From IMG/VR virus record IMGVR_UViG_3300022602_000137, positions 1 through 52,385 of that record: a DNA stretch of 52,385 bases. The stretch is one strand, 5' to 3'. Made by a program: the position numbers and the translations under genes. This DNA is from a virus. Positions 23,049-32,586 of the stretch are shown in pieces (position 1 is the first letter of the stretch; the number at the start of each line of letters is the position of its first letter). The notes under the pieces are model-generated. The model did no database searches, was not told the origin of the DNA, and was given only the letters and a program-made list of their open reading frames with translations.

Positions 23049-25715
23049 TTAAAACTCAAATAAACTATTAAAGGTATTCTTTTCTTCGGTACTATTAATA
23101 TCCCACTTTAGAACACCAATTAGGTTATCTAACTTGTTATCGATAATAGTCTGTTCCATTTCAGCATGGTCAAAAGGTAAATCTTTAAACCATTGTGGTA
23201 AACGAAGTTCGTCGACTGGGTAAGCTACTGATGTAAAGCCTAACGGATTAGGTTTAAGTTTACATACAATAACTTTCTGACCATCAGTAATACTCATTGA
23301 GTATTTGTCGTTGTACATTCGCTTGAGTGTATTCCAATTAATACTTGCTCGTACATGACCAGGCATATTAGCCTTGCCAGCCTTCTTCTCTTTTGCTTCG
23401 TATTCTGTAATATTGTTTGCACGTTTTGGACTACCTTTCTCCCATCCTGGGCGACTTTTAAATAATGTTCGGAATTGGGTAATGTGATCAAGCACTTCTT
23501 GTTCGCTCTTACCTGTTAAAACCATTTCAAGAACATCGCTTAAAAAGTTTTGAATAAATTCTGGTGTATCACTACGCTTAAGGTCCAAGCCCATGGCCTT
23601 GATCTTACCAGGTTTACCATCTACGTCTGCCCGTTTGCCTTCCTTATCATAATAAAGAACAGCATAACGTTTCTTAGTAATGAATAATGATTTAGATCCA
23701 ACAATTTCACGACCAGCTTTGATAACTTCGCCACGTGTTTTAGGTACATGAAAAGCATCTAACATGAATTGTGGGAATGTTTGATTTACTTCGTCACCGA
23801 TTGTGTCATACAATTGGATAACAGTTTCTTTACTCCACGGAATCTTACCAGCATCAATATCTTTCTGTAAGGTCTTATATGCTGAGAAATAACAACTGTC
23901 TGTATCACCATAGATAATTGCCTTACCAGTATGATTATATTCACCTGCGATGATTTCGTTTACTTTACCAGCCATATGTTTAGCGATCTGGCGTCCTGTA
24001 AGAGTAGTGGATTGTCCAATACGCTTATCAAAGAAACGACAACCAGGATTAAGAATAGCACCATATAAGCTATTAAGGTTAATCTTTTTAACCAGTTGAC
24101 GCTTGTCCCAGTATTCTTCTTCAATTTTATTCCCCGCTTTAATTGCTTCTTTTAATTTGGCCTGCATCTCTTTACGTTCAGCATACCAACGTTTTAGCAG
24201 TCCAGGAATAACACCTTCAGTTTCGTGGCTAAAGATAGTACCATTAGCACTAAGCATCCAAGGTTGATTGCTTTCAAATATTAATCTATATACTTCAGCG
24301 GCACTTAATACATCACTATCTCCATTTTCCCAATCAATGGTGATATCTGTGCCAATTTCTTGATTCATTACAGCAGTATACTCTAATGAACCAAATATAC
24401 CTTCCCATGCCGCCGCAAATGATTTACCTTTAGCCATTTGCGTTTCAATAAAATCATCGGTCATTGTTTGACGCAACTGTCCAATGATTGTCTCTGGACC
24501 CATGTTAAGTGCTCTAATAGCTGATGGATACAGTGAGTTGATATCTAATGATCCGACCCAGTCTTGAATACCTTCCTTGGGATAAGCAACATAAGCACCA
24601 GCCGCGGCATTATTTTCTCGCTCATCCATTTTGGGACGATTAGGAACTTGGAATCCACGTCTATGGGCTTCGTTAATAATAGCCTGTTCAGTTACAGCTA
24701 CAGCACCCATTGTAGTTTGTAGCAATACTGTATTTTCATGTGCTAGTGTATTGGCAAGATCTAAAAATTTAAGTTTTTTGTCTAGATCATCTAATAGTTG
24801 ACAGTCATTGATGTTATATTCAACGAATGTTTTAAAATCATTATTATATAATTGATCTAGTGTACCTTCGTATTGTGTTTTACGTTGACCTAATTCGTAT
24901 TCAGCAATAGCATCTAGTCGATAACTATGGCGTTCTTCATATGTGTACTTACGATATAGTTCTAGACTATCTAAGTGTACACGGCCTACAAAGTCATAGG
25001 TAACTGATTGACGACCATATTTTTCATATTCTCTGCGTTTAGGAAATTGATCAAATAAACAGAAACGTCTTGTATCTTCTTTACTAAGTGTTTTAGTTAC
25101 ACGATTAACAGTATACGGGATATCAAAGCCTTCTGAGTTCCAACCAGTTAAGATATCTGCGTCTTTGATCAAATCTAAAAATACATCTAGCATCTCTGCT
25201 TCAGTTTCGTAAAGCATTACGTTATCAAAGTCTTTAACAGCTTCTTTAGCCTGCTCCATAGTTAGAGTCTTTGGTGGAATGGCTAAACATATCATGGTAT
25301 CTAACCATTGTAGCTTAACAGCAATGGCAGTAATTGGCATGAACGCATCGTCAGGTGATGCGTAGCCACGCTCTGGATCAAAGTCTACCTCAATATCGAA
25401 AAATGCTACATTTAATTTTGGAGCATCTTGATTAAGATAGTTTTCACTGAGTGTTACAAAGATTGGATTAATGTCTGCTTCGTACATTGTCTTGCCACTG
25501 TTAATGGCCATTTCTTTACGAAGTTCTTTAGTGTTTTTACAGACGATCCGTTGAACAGGATCTCCATAAATGGATTGGTGTTTACCTCTAGGATCTTTTA
25601 CATAGAAAGTGTGACGAACGGGAATGTCTCTAAATTCTCTTTCGCCTTTCTTGTTGCGTTCAACGATTCTAATAATATCGTTGTCGCGATCAAACCATGC
25701 GTCTACATAGCTCAT
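23049..25715 (-). CDS. 43: Family B DNA polymerase (gp43)
   Basis: Replicative polymerase with proofreading exonuclease, 888 residues (T4 gp43: 898). Exonuclease motifs: FFDIEVDFD, ILTGWNSEGFDIPY and the later YNINDCQLL. Polymerase motifs: DINSLYPSAIRALNMGPE (A), KKINLNSLYGA (B), YGDTDSCYF (C, catalytic aspartates) and KKRYAVLYYD. The C-terminal NTFNSLFEF resembles the clamp-binding tail of T4-type polymerases. GGAG lies ten bases before the ATG, preceded directly by a small hairpin (25732-25749) that may be a translational operator. Confidence 0.97.
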   Translation of the reverse strand: MSYVDAWFDRDNDIIRIVERNKKGEREFRDIPVRHTFYVKDPRGKHQSIYGDPVQRIVCKNTKELRKEMAINSGKTMYEADINPIFVTLSENYLNQDAPKLNVAFFDIEVDFDPERGYASPDDAFMPITAIAVKLQWLDTMICLAIPPKTLTMEQAKEAVKDFDNVMLYETEAEMLDVFLDLIKDADILTGWNSEGFDIPYTVNRVTKTLSKEDTRRFCLFDQFPKRREYEKYGRQSVTYDFVGRVHLDSLELYRKYTYEERHSYRLDAIAEYELGQRKTQYEGTLDQLYNNDFKTFVEYNINDCQLLDDLDKKLKFLDLANTLAHENTVLLQTTMGAVAVTEQAIINEAHRRGFQVPNRPKMDERENNAAAGAYVAYPKEGIQDWVGSLDINSLYPSAIRALNMGPETIIGQLRQTMTDDFIETQMAKGKSFAAAWEGIFGSLEYTAVMNQEIGTDITIDWENGDSDVLSAAEVYRLIFESNQPWMLSANGTIFSHETEGVIPGLLKRWYAERKEMQAKLKEAIKAGNKIEEEYWDKRQLVKKINLNSLYGAILNPGCRFFDKRIGQSTTLTGRQIAKHMAGKVNEIIAGEYNHTGKAIIYGDTDSCYFSAYKTLQKDIDAGKIPWSKETVIQLYDTIGDEVNQTFPQFMLDAFHVPKTRGEVIKAGREIVGSKSLFITKKRYAVLYYDKEGKRADVDGKPGKIKAMGLDLKRSDTPEFIQNFLSDVLEMVLTGKSEQEVLDHITQFRTLFKSRPGWEKGSPKRANNITEYEAKEKKAGKANMPGHVRASINWNTLKRMYNDKYSMSITDGQKVIVCKLKPNPLGFTSVAYPVDELRLPQWFKDLPFDHAEMEQTIIDNKLDNLIGVLKWDINSTEEKNTFNSLFEF

Positions 25716-25725
25716 ATTTCATATT

Positions 25726-25749
25726 CTCCGATGTCATTTCCGGCTGACA
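25726..25749 (-). promoter_or_regulatory. Candidate gp43 translational operator (hairpin plus Shine-Dalgarno)
   Basis: On the minus strand TGTCA, loop GCCGGAAA, TGACA (25732-25749) forms a 5-bp stem with an 8-base loop, two bases upstream of the GGAG (25726-25729) of gene 43. T4 and RB69 gp43 repress their own translation by binding a 5-bp, 8-base-loop hairpin at the same place. The loop sequence differs from T4, so the assignment rests on geometry and position. Confidence 0.5.
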
Positions 25750-25799
25750 AATACCTTTATGCTGTTTATGGCCAGCGTACCTTTCTTATGTATTACTTA

Positions 25800-26057
25800 T
25801 TAGATACGTTTAGTGATATCTAAAATTGCTTCAATCTCAGCCCAATCTTCGTTATGTGCCGCCCAATCACCTTTATGAGCGATCTTAATAGCTTTGTTAA
25901 TAACGCTAGGTTTGATTTGTAATTCTTCTGCTACTGCCTTAACTGTCTCTTTCAAGCCTTCTGTTAAGTCTTCTACTTCACGGAGTACTGTAGAGCCTTC
26001 GCTGATTAATCTTTCTAGTTTTGCCTTTTCTTCTGGACCGTAATTTCTACCTGACAT
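25800..26057 (-). CDS. dsbA: DsbA-like dsDNA-binding / late transcription protein
   Basis: An 85-residue helical, charged protein. Length, the LKETVKAVAEELQIKPSVINKAIKIAHK segment and position near replication genes agree with T4-like DsbA, a double-stranded DNA-binding protein that helps late-promoter expression. Assignment is by pattern only. It has its own promoter (26078-26106) and AAGGAG six bases upstream. Confidence 0.55.
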   Translation of the reverse strand: MSGRNYGPEEKAKLERLISEGSTVLREVEDLTEGLKETVKAVAEELQIKPSVINKAIKIAHKGDWAAHNEDWAEIEAILDITKRI

Positions 26058-26077
26058 GTAATTCTCCTTTATAGCCT

Positions 26078-26106
26078 ATTGTATATTAATTATCTGTGCG
26101 TGTCAA
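26078..26106 (-). promoter_or_regulatory. Sigma-70-type promoter for the DsbA-like gene
   Basis: Minus strand TTGACA (26101-26106) and TACAAT (26078-26083), 17-base spacer. A strong hairpin (26120-26145) lies just upstream and separates it from the late block. Confidence 0.8.
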
Positions 26107-26119
26107 ATTTTTTAGGTGG

Positions 26120-26145
26120 AAATGGCAGAAATAAATCTGCCATTT
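26120..26145 (-). terminator. Perfect 10-bp hairpin after the 767-aa virion gene
   Basis: AAATGGCAGA and TCTGCCATTT arms, 6-base loop, three bases after the stop codon. A-rich and T-rich flanks let it act in either direction. Marks the end of the late virion block. Confidence 0.75.
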
Positions 26146-26148
26146 TGA

Positions 26149-28452
26149 TTACTTAGCTGGTGCTGTTGTTGGTGCTGTTGTTACTTTTGGTGGCGTATAT
26201 GCTGGATCGCGCTGTGATACATTGTCCCATGGGCCACCCAATGAAGTATCAGCCGCTTCGGGCGGAGTACATTTCATGTTAGTAATTGCTGTTTGTGCTT
26301 CCTTAACTGCTCTTGCTACAGCTGGATCATTCGCAGCCATTGGAGTTAGTGCGTCAATTTCAGCTTTGATCTTTTGAACTAAGTCCATTTGTTCTGCTGT
26401 ACATACCGCAGGTTTTTCTTCAGCAGGTGTTTCTGGTGTAGTTGGACCTGCTGGAGGTTGAGTACCTTGAGCTGGACCGCCACTAGTAGGAGTATCATCA
26501 CCGTCTAGTGCAGCTGTAACACCTGCGCCTATTACACCGCCAGTAATTAAACCAATAGCCATTGCTTTCTTAGGATTAGCTTTGATCCAAGCCGCTACTC
26601 CGCCTTTACCGCCGGCCTTTTTAACTGCGTCAAACTCACGCATGATAGCTTTATATTCTGGACTTGCTGGATCTAGTGTACCTGCTCTGGCGGCAAATTT
26701 ACCTGTACCACCGTTGCCTGTTTCACGAACCCACTTAGTACCATTCCATTTAAAGTTAACACCCTTCATTGGACCAGTTTTAACTGTTCTAATAGCACCT
26801 TTTGGAACTTTAGGAATTGCTTTACCTAGTTTAGGTACTAGTTTAGCACCACCTTTAAATAATGTATCCCAGAAACCTTCTTCAAGTGTACCTTCATCTA
26901 ACTGTGTAAGCATATTGCGTAGACTAGCAATTTGTTCTGCTACAGTAGCAGGTTGCTGTTGAGTACCACCTGACATTTCTAATCCCATGGCAGCTAATGT
27001 TTCTGGATCTGGTTCACCACTTGGTACTAGACCGTTTTCTTCTTGCCATTTAGCAATAGCGGCCTGTGTTCTTGGACCAGGTACTCCGTCGAGATCTTTA
27101 CCAACCATTCCTACTTTTGCTTGAATCGCCTGGACATCTGGGTTGCCGTTTGGTGCTTTGAATGTTGCTAGGTCTGCCTTGCTTCTTAACAAGTCAGCAC
27201 CTTTTTGTAATAATAAATTGCCACCGATCATTGCGCCGTATTTTGCGCCAGTTTGTAGTGCAGCTCCAGCGCCTAGTTTAGCGGCACCACGTGCAGCCAA
27301 GTTACCAACACCTGAACCTGGAACAATCATACTACTACCAACTGCTCCAGCAAGATTACCACCGCCATATAACCATGGGCTACGTTCTTGTGCGGCTTTG
27401 TCTGCTTGTTGTTCTTTGTCTAGCTCGTCTTTGTATTTTGTGCCTTTGACTAGGCTCTTAACTCCAGCATTGATATTATTACCAAATCCTAGTGTAGCAC
27501 CTTGTTCAATACCACGTGCTGTATCACCTACATCACCTTTAAATTGATCCCAACTATATTCTACAAGTGTTCCATCGACGTCGCGGAAGTAACGGGTATC
27601 TTCTGCGGTATAACCAAAACTTTCCATCAACGCATCAGACATGCTAGTTGATTCGGCAATCTTTTCAATAATAAATGGTTTTTCACTTTCACTAATAACT
27701 TGTCCGGTGCCGTCTTCACTTACGATAACCCATTCACCAGTTTCGTCTTTGATTAATTTTTTACTAGCATTTTCTACACCTTCTGGAGTACCAAGTCGAT
27801 AACCAGTAACACCACCGCCTACAGCACCTAGACCAGCGCCAATTGGGCCACCAAGTGCTAGTCCACCTAAACCGCCTGCGGCAGCTCCGATAGCGGCATC
27901 TGACCAACGATGGTCACTATTATTAGTTTTAACAGGTTGTGTAGCAGGAGGTTGAGTGCCTTGATTAGGTTTCTTAGGATCTGTTTTAGCATCTGGTTTT
28001 GCAGCAGTAGCAGGAGTTGCTTTAGCTAACTGGTCTACTAGACCGTATAGTGTTTTTAAATGTTCTTGTTTAAATTCGATGTCGTCTTGTGATTTATTAT
28101 AAGCGTCACTAGATTGACGAATCGACTGATCATATTTGTCACCACTTACACCTGTAAGACTACCAAGGAAAGATGAACTATGAGAATTAGGAGGAATTAA
28201 CCCGCTTGCTTGTAATTGGGCATCAACTGCGGCACTAGGAACACTACCGCGACTAGCTCTGTTGTCAACAAACTCGCCGTCGATCGGATCATATAATCCT
28301 GGCAATTTATTGTCATTGGCTAATTTTGCTAATGTAATAGCACGAGATTTTGGATCAGGATCGTTTCCTACCGCGGCCTTAACATCTTTTAAACGAAATT
28401 CGTTAAGTTGTTCGATAGTTTCTAGTTTGTTTATTAAATCTCTGATATTCAT
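26149..28452 (-). CDS. Large internal/ejected virion protein with glycine zippers and peptidoglycan-binding domain
   Basis: 767 residues from the ATG at 28452. The N-terminus MNIRDLINKLETIEQLNE fits the capsid-targeting-like motif of its neighbours and ends in an LxE cut-site pattern (16-18). Ala/Gly-rich segments at about 185-218 and 363-415 are glycine-zipper, membrane-inserting in type. About 437-490 is a PG_binding_1-like domain (VQAIQAKVG then GPRTQAAIAKWQEENGL). A further membrane segment lies near 630-648, and the tail is Pro/Thr-rich. Such a mix fits a protein ejected with DNA to breach the cell wall and membrane. Domains are seen; the role is inferred. Late box at 28473-28479. Confidence 0.75.
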   Translation of the reverse strand: MNIRDLINKLETIEQLNEFRLKDVKAAVGNDPDPKSRAITLAKLANDNKLPGLYDPIDGEFVDNRASRGSVPSAAVDAQLQASGLIPPNSHSSSFLGSLTGVSGDKYDQSIRQSSDAYNKSQDDIEFKQEHLKTLYGLVDQLAKATPATAAKPDAKTDPKKPNQGTQPPATQPVKTNNSDHRWSDAAIGAAAGGLGGLALGGPIGAGLGAVGGGVTGYRLGTPEGVENASKKLIKDETGEWVIVSEDGTGQVISESEKPFIIEKIAESTSMSDALMESFGYTAEDTRYFRDVDGTLVEYSWDQFKGDVGDTARGIEQGATLGFGNNINAGVKSLVKGTKYKDELDKEQQADKAAQERSPWLYGGGNLAGAVGSSMIVPGSGVGNLAARGAAKLGAGAALQTGAKYGAMIGGNLLLQKGADLLRSKADLATFKAPNGNPDVQAIQAKVGMVGKDLDGVPGPRTQAAIAKWQEENGLVPSGEPDPETLAAMGLEMSGGTQQQPATVAEQIASLRNMLTQLDEGTLEEGFWDTLFKGGAKLVPKLGKAIPKVPKGAIRTVKTGPMKGVNFKWNGTKWVRETGNGGTGKFAARAGTLDPASPEYKAIMREFDAVKKAGGKGGVAAWIKANPKKAMAIGLITGGVIGAGVTAALDGDDTPTSGGPAQGTQPPAGPTTPETPAEEKPAVCTAEQMDLVQKIKAEIDALTPMAANDPAVARAVKEAQTAITNMKCTPPEAADTSLGGPWDNVSQRDPAYTPPKVTTAPTTAPAK

Positions 28453-28472
28453 AATCTTTTCCCGTGACACTA

Positions 28473-28479
28473 TATTTAT
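28473..28479 (-). promoter_or_regulatory. Candidate late promoter box ATAAATA
   Basis: ATAAATA on the minus strand, starting in the stop codon of the preceding gene and about 20 bases before the ATG at 28452. Matches the T4 late -10 core (TATAAATA, seven of eight). Supported by recurrence upstream of other virion genes. Confidence 0.45.
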
Positions 28480-30446
28480 TATCCAATATGTTTGTTAATA
28501 CCGCGACTTTGAACGCCGCCTGCTTTACGTTTTTTAACTAGCTCATTAATAGCATGACGTATTTGTTCTAGGTTTTGTTCTAGGCCCATAAACATTCCGC
28601 CCTTGGCTAGTTGTGTAATTCTTTCCCAGGCTAGTAAATCATCCGATTCTGCCATTTGTGCTAGTTCTTTTAATTGAGCACGAGCACGTATAATGCGATC
28701 TCGTAGTGTGGCAGGATTAGCCTGTTGATGCCCATGTATTAATGGATTGTTTGGCTCAGCTGGATCCATAGCAATTGGTGCTTCATCTACTGGTTGAGTT
28801 CCACTAAATCCTGCTCCTGGTTTAAATCCTATACTGTGTCCTGGTACTGTATGCTCACTTAAGGTAAACTTAGACAATTCAAATAGTGTACCTTGTTGCG
28901 GCTCTGGAGCAGGCAAAGGCAAATCTAATTGTTTTGCTTTTTGTGCTGTAGCCTTAGCGATATTTGGATTAACTACTTTTGGAGGACGAGCTGTTGAATT
29001 AACCGTGGCAATAAACGCATCTAATCTTTCTTTATTAGGTAGGGTATTATTAATAAAATCTTGTTTAATAGCAGGATGTTTGCCAACAGTTTTAACTATT
29101 TTATTAACAGTAGCTCTTGATAATACAGTCTTAACACCATTGCCATAATCTAATACAAGATTAGGCATTCTAATGTCTGCTAGAAAATTACCAATTTGGT
29201 GAGCAAACTTTTCACCTACATGTTCTCCAGCTCGAAATGCTGTACCGGCAACAGTACTGGCTAAACTTTCTAATTTAACTAGAGGTTTGGCTGGAGTTTT
29301 TGCTCTATTAATTACAGTCTGTGTAGTAGGTAGTATTTCGCCAACATCATCGTCGGATTTTTCAGCAGACACAGCACTTTTAGCATTTTGAAAATCTCCG
29401 TAACCCCACTTTTGTGCTAATTGTTGTGAAGTTGCGGCAACTTTTTTAGGATTAAGTTTTTGTTGCTGTTGTAATGGCGCAGTCATAGATGGATTATATC
29501 TTGGATCAGCAATAGCTAAGTGTCCAGCAGGTGCTTGAGTTGTAGTATGTTTTTGTACTTGTGGTGCAGCAACTGGAGCACGACGAACTGGAGCAACAGT
29601 CGCTGGTTTTTTAACAGCAGTTTTTTCAGGAGCCTTTGCTACTGTTTTAGGTTCATCTTTAGCTACTACTGTTTTTTCTTCATCATGATCTTTATGGTCG
29701 TGATCTTTAGTACGTTCGATTTCTGCTCTTTGTGCTTTACTATCTTTGTCAATTTCTTGTGAAATTAGTGCAGCTTCTTGATCGCTTATTTCGCCCGATG
29801 CTACTTTAGCAGTAAGTTCAGCAAATCGATCATTTGTGTCATCTAACACTCTTTGTAGTCTAGATAGAGTATGCTGTAGTTTACGTTCTCTTTCTTGTTG
29901 TTGTTCGATTGTATGTTGCTGTCTTTGAGCAGTATCGGCCATTGAAGCCGCGGCAGTTACAGCCGCTTCGAAATCGTTTTTAGCTCCAGAACCGGCACCT
30001 TGTTTTGCTTTATCTAAAAAACGTATTACATTAACATTATCGCCAGTGTAATTAAGAGCAGAATTTTTAGGACTATCGTCTTGTTGAGCAGTGGGTGAAG
30101 TTTGTGGAGTTTCACGTGCTTCTTTCATTAACACACGTTCAGCAATAGTTTGACTATACTGTTTAATTAACTGACGTTTTTGATCTTGTTTGAGCGCAAT
30201 CTCTTCAGCAGTTTGTTCTTCAACTTCACGGAAGAATTTACGAACACTAGTTTTAATATTCGTTTTATTTTCTAATTTAGCTGGAGTAGACTGATAGTGT
30301 TGCATTGCCATTTGAACTGGCAATGTTACTTTGTGTGGACTGGCGCCTTCGTTGATAATCGACACAAATTTCTTCATGTCACTGGCGCCTTCTACAGGCT
30401 TAGAGGCAACGCCATCCATTGCCTGTAGTATGCGCTTCATGTCCAT
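28479..30446 (-). CDS. Probable virion/internal protein, 655 aa
   Basis: Long, low-complexity protein: a conserved N-terminus (MKRILQAMDGVASKPVEG then FVSIINEGASPH), a coiled-coil region about 165-245, Ala/Pro/Lys-rich linkers, and a C-terminal helical domain. IINE followed by GA fits the (L/I)xE cut pattern of T4-like prohead protease. It starts five bases after the previous stop. I recall similar N-termini in marine T4-like phages. No enzymatic motif; likely packaged or scaffold-associated. Confidence 0.7.
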   Translation of the reverse strand: MDMKRILQAMDGVASKPVEGASDMKKFVSIINEGASPHKVTLPVQMAMQHYQSTPAKLENKTNIKTSVRKFFREVEEQTAEEIALKQDQKRQLIKQYSQTIAERVLMKEARETPQTSPTAQQDDSPKNSALNYTGDNVNVIRFLDKAKQGAGSGAKNDFEAAVTAAASMADTAQRQQHTIEQQQERERKLQHTLSRLQRVLDDTNDRFAELTAKVASGEISDQEAALISQEIDKDSKAQRAEIERTKDHDHKDHDEEKTVVAKDEPKTVAKAPEKTAVKKPATVAPVRRAPVAAPQVQKHTTTQAPAGHLAIADPRYNPSMTAPLQQQQKLNPKKVAATSQQLAQKWGYGDFQNAKSAVSAEKSDDDVGEILPTTQTVINRAKTPAKPLVKLESLASTVAGTAFRAGEHVGEKFAHQIGNFLADIRMPNLVLDYGNGVKTVLSRATVNKIVKTVGKHPAIKQDFINNTLPNKERLDAFIATVNSTARPPKVVNPNIAKATAQKAKQLDLPLPAPEPQQGTLFELSKFTLSEHTVPGHSIGFKPGAGFSGTQPVDEAPIAMDPAEPNNPLIHGHQQANPATLRDRIIRARAQLKELAQMAESDDLLAWERITQLAKGGMFMGLEQNLEQIRHAINELVKKRKAGGVQSRGINKHIG

Positions 30447-30450
30447 GGGT

Positions 30451-31788
30451 TTATCCCAATAAACGTTTTAGGTTAGACTTAAATTGGCTAACTTCTGCTG
30501 ACTCTTTAACTGTTTCTTTCTTAGCGGCCTTGATAGCCTTATCTACAGAACCAGCGTGTTCGTCCTTGCCAGACTCAATCTTACCATCGCCGTCATAATC
30601 TTTTTTAGCCATCTTCTCTGCCTTTTCAGCAACGTAAGCAGTAGTTTCTTTGATGTTCTTCCACATAGCGGCAGCGGCGATCTTCTCACCTTTCTTACCA
30701 CCACCAGCAGCCTTAGCTACTTTGTCAAAGCTCTTACCTGGCTTACCAATGTCGCCACCTGCCTTAGCTTTTTTAACTACAGCAGACTTTTTCTCTTTGC
30801 TTAGACCAGCTGATGGTTTGCTTTCCTCAACCTTGCCGTGTACTGGGCATTTAGCTTTGCTCTTTTCTTCACAGCAACATTTGCCTTTTGACTCGTCTGT
30901 TTTCTTACGATTATCAAACTTTTCGCCACCTTCCATACCCCAAGTACCTGTCTTAGATTTCTTTTGGTGTGGAGCTTCTTTTTTCTTTTCATCAGCTGAT
31001 TTTGATTTAGCATGACTCTTCTTGCCATCACCGCCATCGTGCTCGTCGCTAAATGTGCTTGATTTACGAGTATAACGTGTACCAGTTGAAGTTTTTTGTA
31101 CATTAAACTTACTTGGTGTATCTTGATCTCCGCCGCGTTCGCCATCAAAATTTTCAGCAGTCATTTCTGGTTCTTCACCGTCCATGTGCTGATTGTGGAT
31201 CGCTTTAACTGCTTTGCGAAGTTTAGCATATTTTGAAACTTTTTCAGCATGTGCTGGATGTACTGTCATACCAGGAACAGATTTATATCCAGTACCACCG
31301 CATTCGTCACACATTTCATCATGTGGTGCTAGACGATTTTCTTCAACTTTCTTAAGTTTCTCAGCTTGGGCTTTCTTAATTTCTTTAACTTTATCTTTAG
31401 CTTCTGCTAATAGTTCTTTCATTCTCATTTTTTGTCCTTCGCTGAGTGTATCAGCATTGTCTAAATGTTGACCATACTCGCTAAATTTCATTTCATATTC
31501 TAGGTAGTGATAAACGCTAGCAATGTAATCAGCGGCTTTAGTGATTTTAGCTTGTACCCATGCTTCTAATTGATCATCATCATGTAGTTGATCACCTAAT
31601 TTCTTAGAATATGTAGCTAGTTTGAGCAAATCAGCTTTAGCCATCGCTCCTTCTTGATCGATACCGCCATCATGAACACCAATTACTTCACCCTCTGGAG
31701 CAGGAGTTGCTTCAGGTGCTGATGTGTCCATATCTGCGGTTGCTTGTGGGTCCATTGCTGGATCTTGATTATCTAATTCTGCTGGCAT
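30451..31788 (-). CDS. Lys/Glu-rich conserved phage protein with DxDGD motif, 445 aa
   Basis: Start moved to 31788, behind CGGAG, from a longer frame that overlaps the late promoter. A helical domain (LEAWVQAKITKAADYIASVY), a CDECGGTGY zinc-ribbon-like CxxC, then a lysine-rich disordered part with CCCEEKSKAKC. The C-terminus carries KKDYDGDGKIESGKDEHAG, like an EF-hand or dockerin loop but with Lys at position 12. I recall both the helical domain and the DYDGDGK motif from T4-like cyanophage proteins. Probably virion or prohead related; function unproven. Confidence 0.7.
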   Translation of the reverse strand: MPAELDNQDPAMDPQATADMDTSAPEATPAPEGEVIGVHDGGIDQEGAMAKADLLKLATYSKKLGDQLHDDDQLEAWVQAKITKAADYIASVYHYLEYEMKFSEYGQHLDNADTLSEGQKMRMKELLAEAKDKVKEIKKAQAEKLKKVEENRLAPHDEMCDECGGTGYKSVPGMTVHPAHAEKVSKYAKLRKAVKAIHNQHMDGEEPEMTAENFDGERGGDQDTPSKFNVQKTSTGTRYTRKSSTFSDEHDGGDGKKSHAKSKSADEKKKEAPHQKKSKTGTWGMEGGEKFDNRKKTDESKGKCCCEEKSKAKCPVHGKVEESKPSAGLSKEKKSAVVKKAKAGGDIGKPGKSFDKVAKAAGGGKKGEKIAAAAMWKNIKETTAYVAEKAEKMAKKDYDGDGKIESGKDEHAGSVDKAIKAAKKETVKESAEVSQFKSNLKRLLG

Positions 31789-31810
31789 GTTTATAACTCC
31801 GTTATCATTG

Positions 31811-31817
31811 TATTTAT
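31811..31817 (-). promoter_or_regulatory. Candidate late promoter box ATAAATA
   Basis: ATAAATA followed by C on the minus strand, 23 bases before the ATG at 31788 and directly after the upstream stop codon. Confidence 0.45.
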
Positions 31818-32353
31818 TATCTTTTAAGGGTAGCACCGCCAAATAAACTAGTGCCTTTAATATCTAATCCGTTTTTAGCTGTTCCATCGCTATTTTTAGG
31901 CTGTACAACCTTAGGCTGAGGTGGCGCTTTAGTGCCTGATCCTGTTGATACACTGCCTGTATAGCTTTTTTTACCACGTGCTTTGCCTGGGCTTAACTGC
32001 GGAGCATCAACTGTGCCAATATTAGCGGCACTAGTAGCGCCTGCTGTAGCATCTTCACCTAGCGATCTAGCTATATGAACTTTCTTTCCATTAGCCGCTA
32101 GTTTTCTAGCTACATTTTCAGCATGACTCTTTGAGCCAAACGTTTTCCATTTGCGTCCGTCAATATGTACATCATGCGGAACATCTGCTTGATATTGGCG
32201 ATGTTTACGAGGATCCCCAGCACCTATTCTATCATGTGCCGCGCTGTATTCCCAAGAATCTTCTCCCTCATCGTGGCCCGGAGCAAGACTCATTCCGCTA
32301 TCATCATAGCCATGTCGATTTTCTGATAATCCTATTAATTCTCTAATTTTCAT
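31817..32353 (-). CDS. Probable packaged protein, 178 aa
   Basis: Begins MKIRELIGLSENRHG, the same M-x-I/L-R-E-L pattern as nearby genes, with LSE as a possible protease site (9-11). The middle has a short conserved stretch (WKTFGSKSHAENVARKLAANG) and the rest is Gly/Ser/Lys-rich and probably disordered. Overlaps the preceding gene by four bases. Likely an internal virion protein; no enzyme motif. Confidence 0.65.
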   Translation of the reverse strand: MKIRELIGLSENRHGYDDSGMSLAPGHDEGEDSWEYSAAHDRIGAGDPRKHRQYQADVPHDVHIDGRKWKTFGSKSHAENVARKLAANGKKVHIARSLGEDATAGATSAANIGTVDAPQLSPGKARGKKSYTGSVSTGSGTKAPPQPKVVQPKNSDGTAKNGLDIKGTSLFGGATLKR

Positions 32354-32586
32354 TTTCTATTCCTAAAACCAGGACTGTGCGGAACAAACGCTGGTTCACC
32401 GCCCATAAACTTGGGTAAACTAAACCACAATTTAAACCATTCTGGTGTTCCTGGTTGTATGTTTTGTTCACGCATTATCTTTGCTTTCTCTGTACCAGTT
32501 ATACTGATATTACTTCCGCCGTAAGGTTGTAGGCCTTTAAATTCATTAACGCCTGCTAACTTCTTAAGACGTGCTATTTCATCCAT
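32350..32586 (-). CDS. Probable packaged protein, 78 aa
   Basis: Short protein starting MDEIARLKKLAGVNEFKG. This start resembles N-termini I recall from T4-like phage virion-block genes, and VNE (13-15) fits the protease pattern. The remainder (PEWFKLWFSLPKFMGGE) is aromatic-rich. Overlaps the Dps stop by one base. Function unknown. Confidence 0.65.
   Translation of the reverse strand: MDEIARLKKLAGVNEFKGLQPYGGSNISITGTEKAKIMREQNIQPGTPEWFKLWFSLPKFMGGEPAFVPHSPGFRNRK

Noticed and set aside
27143-27547. 134-codon open frame on the plus strand
   Set aside because: It lies antisense within the 767-residue virion gene, has no ribosome site, and its Pro/Ala-rich composition mirrors the Gly/Ala codons opposite.
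31000-31100. EF-hand calcium site or zinc domain in the 445-residue protein
   Set aside because: The DYDGDGK loop has Lys at the position that should be Glu, and the Cys pairs are scattered in disordered sequence. Not claimed as functional sites.
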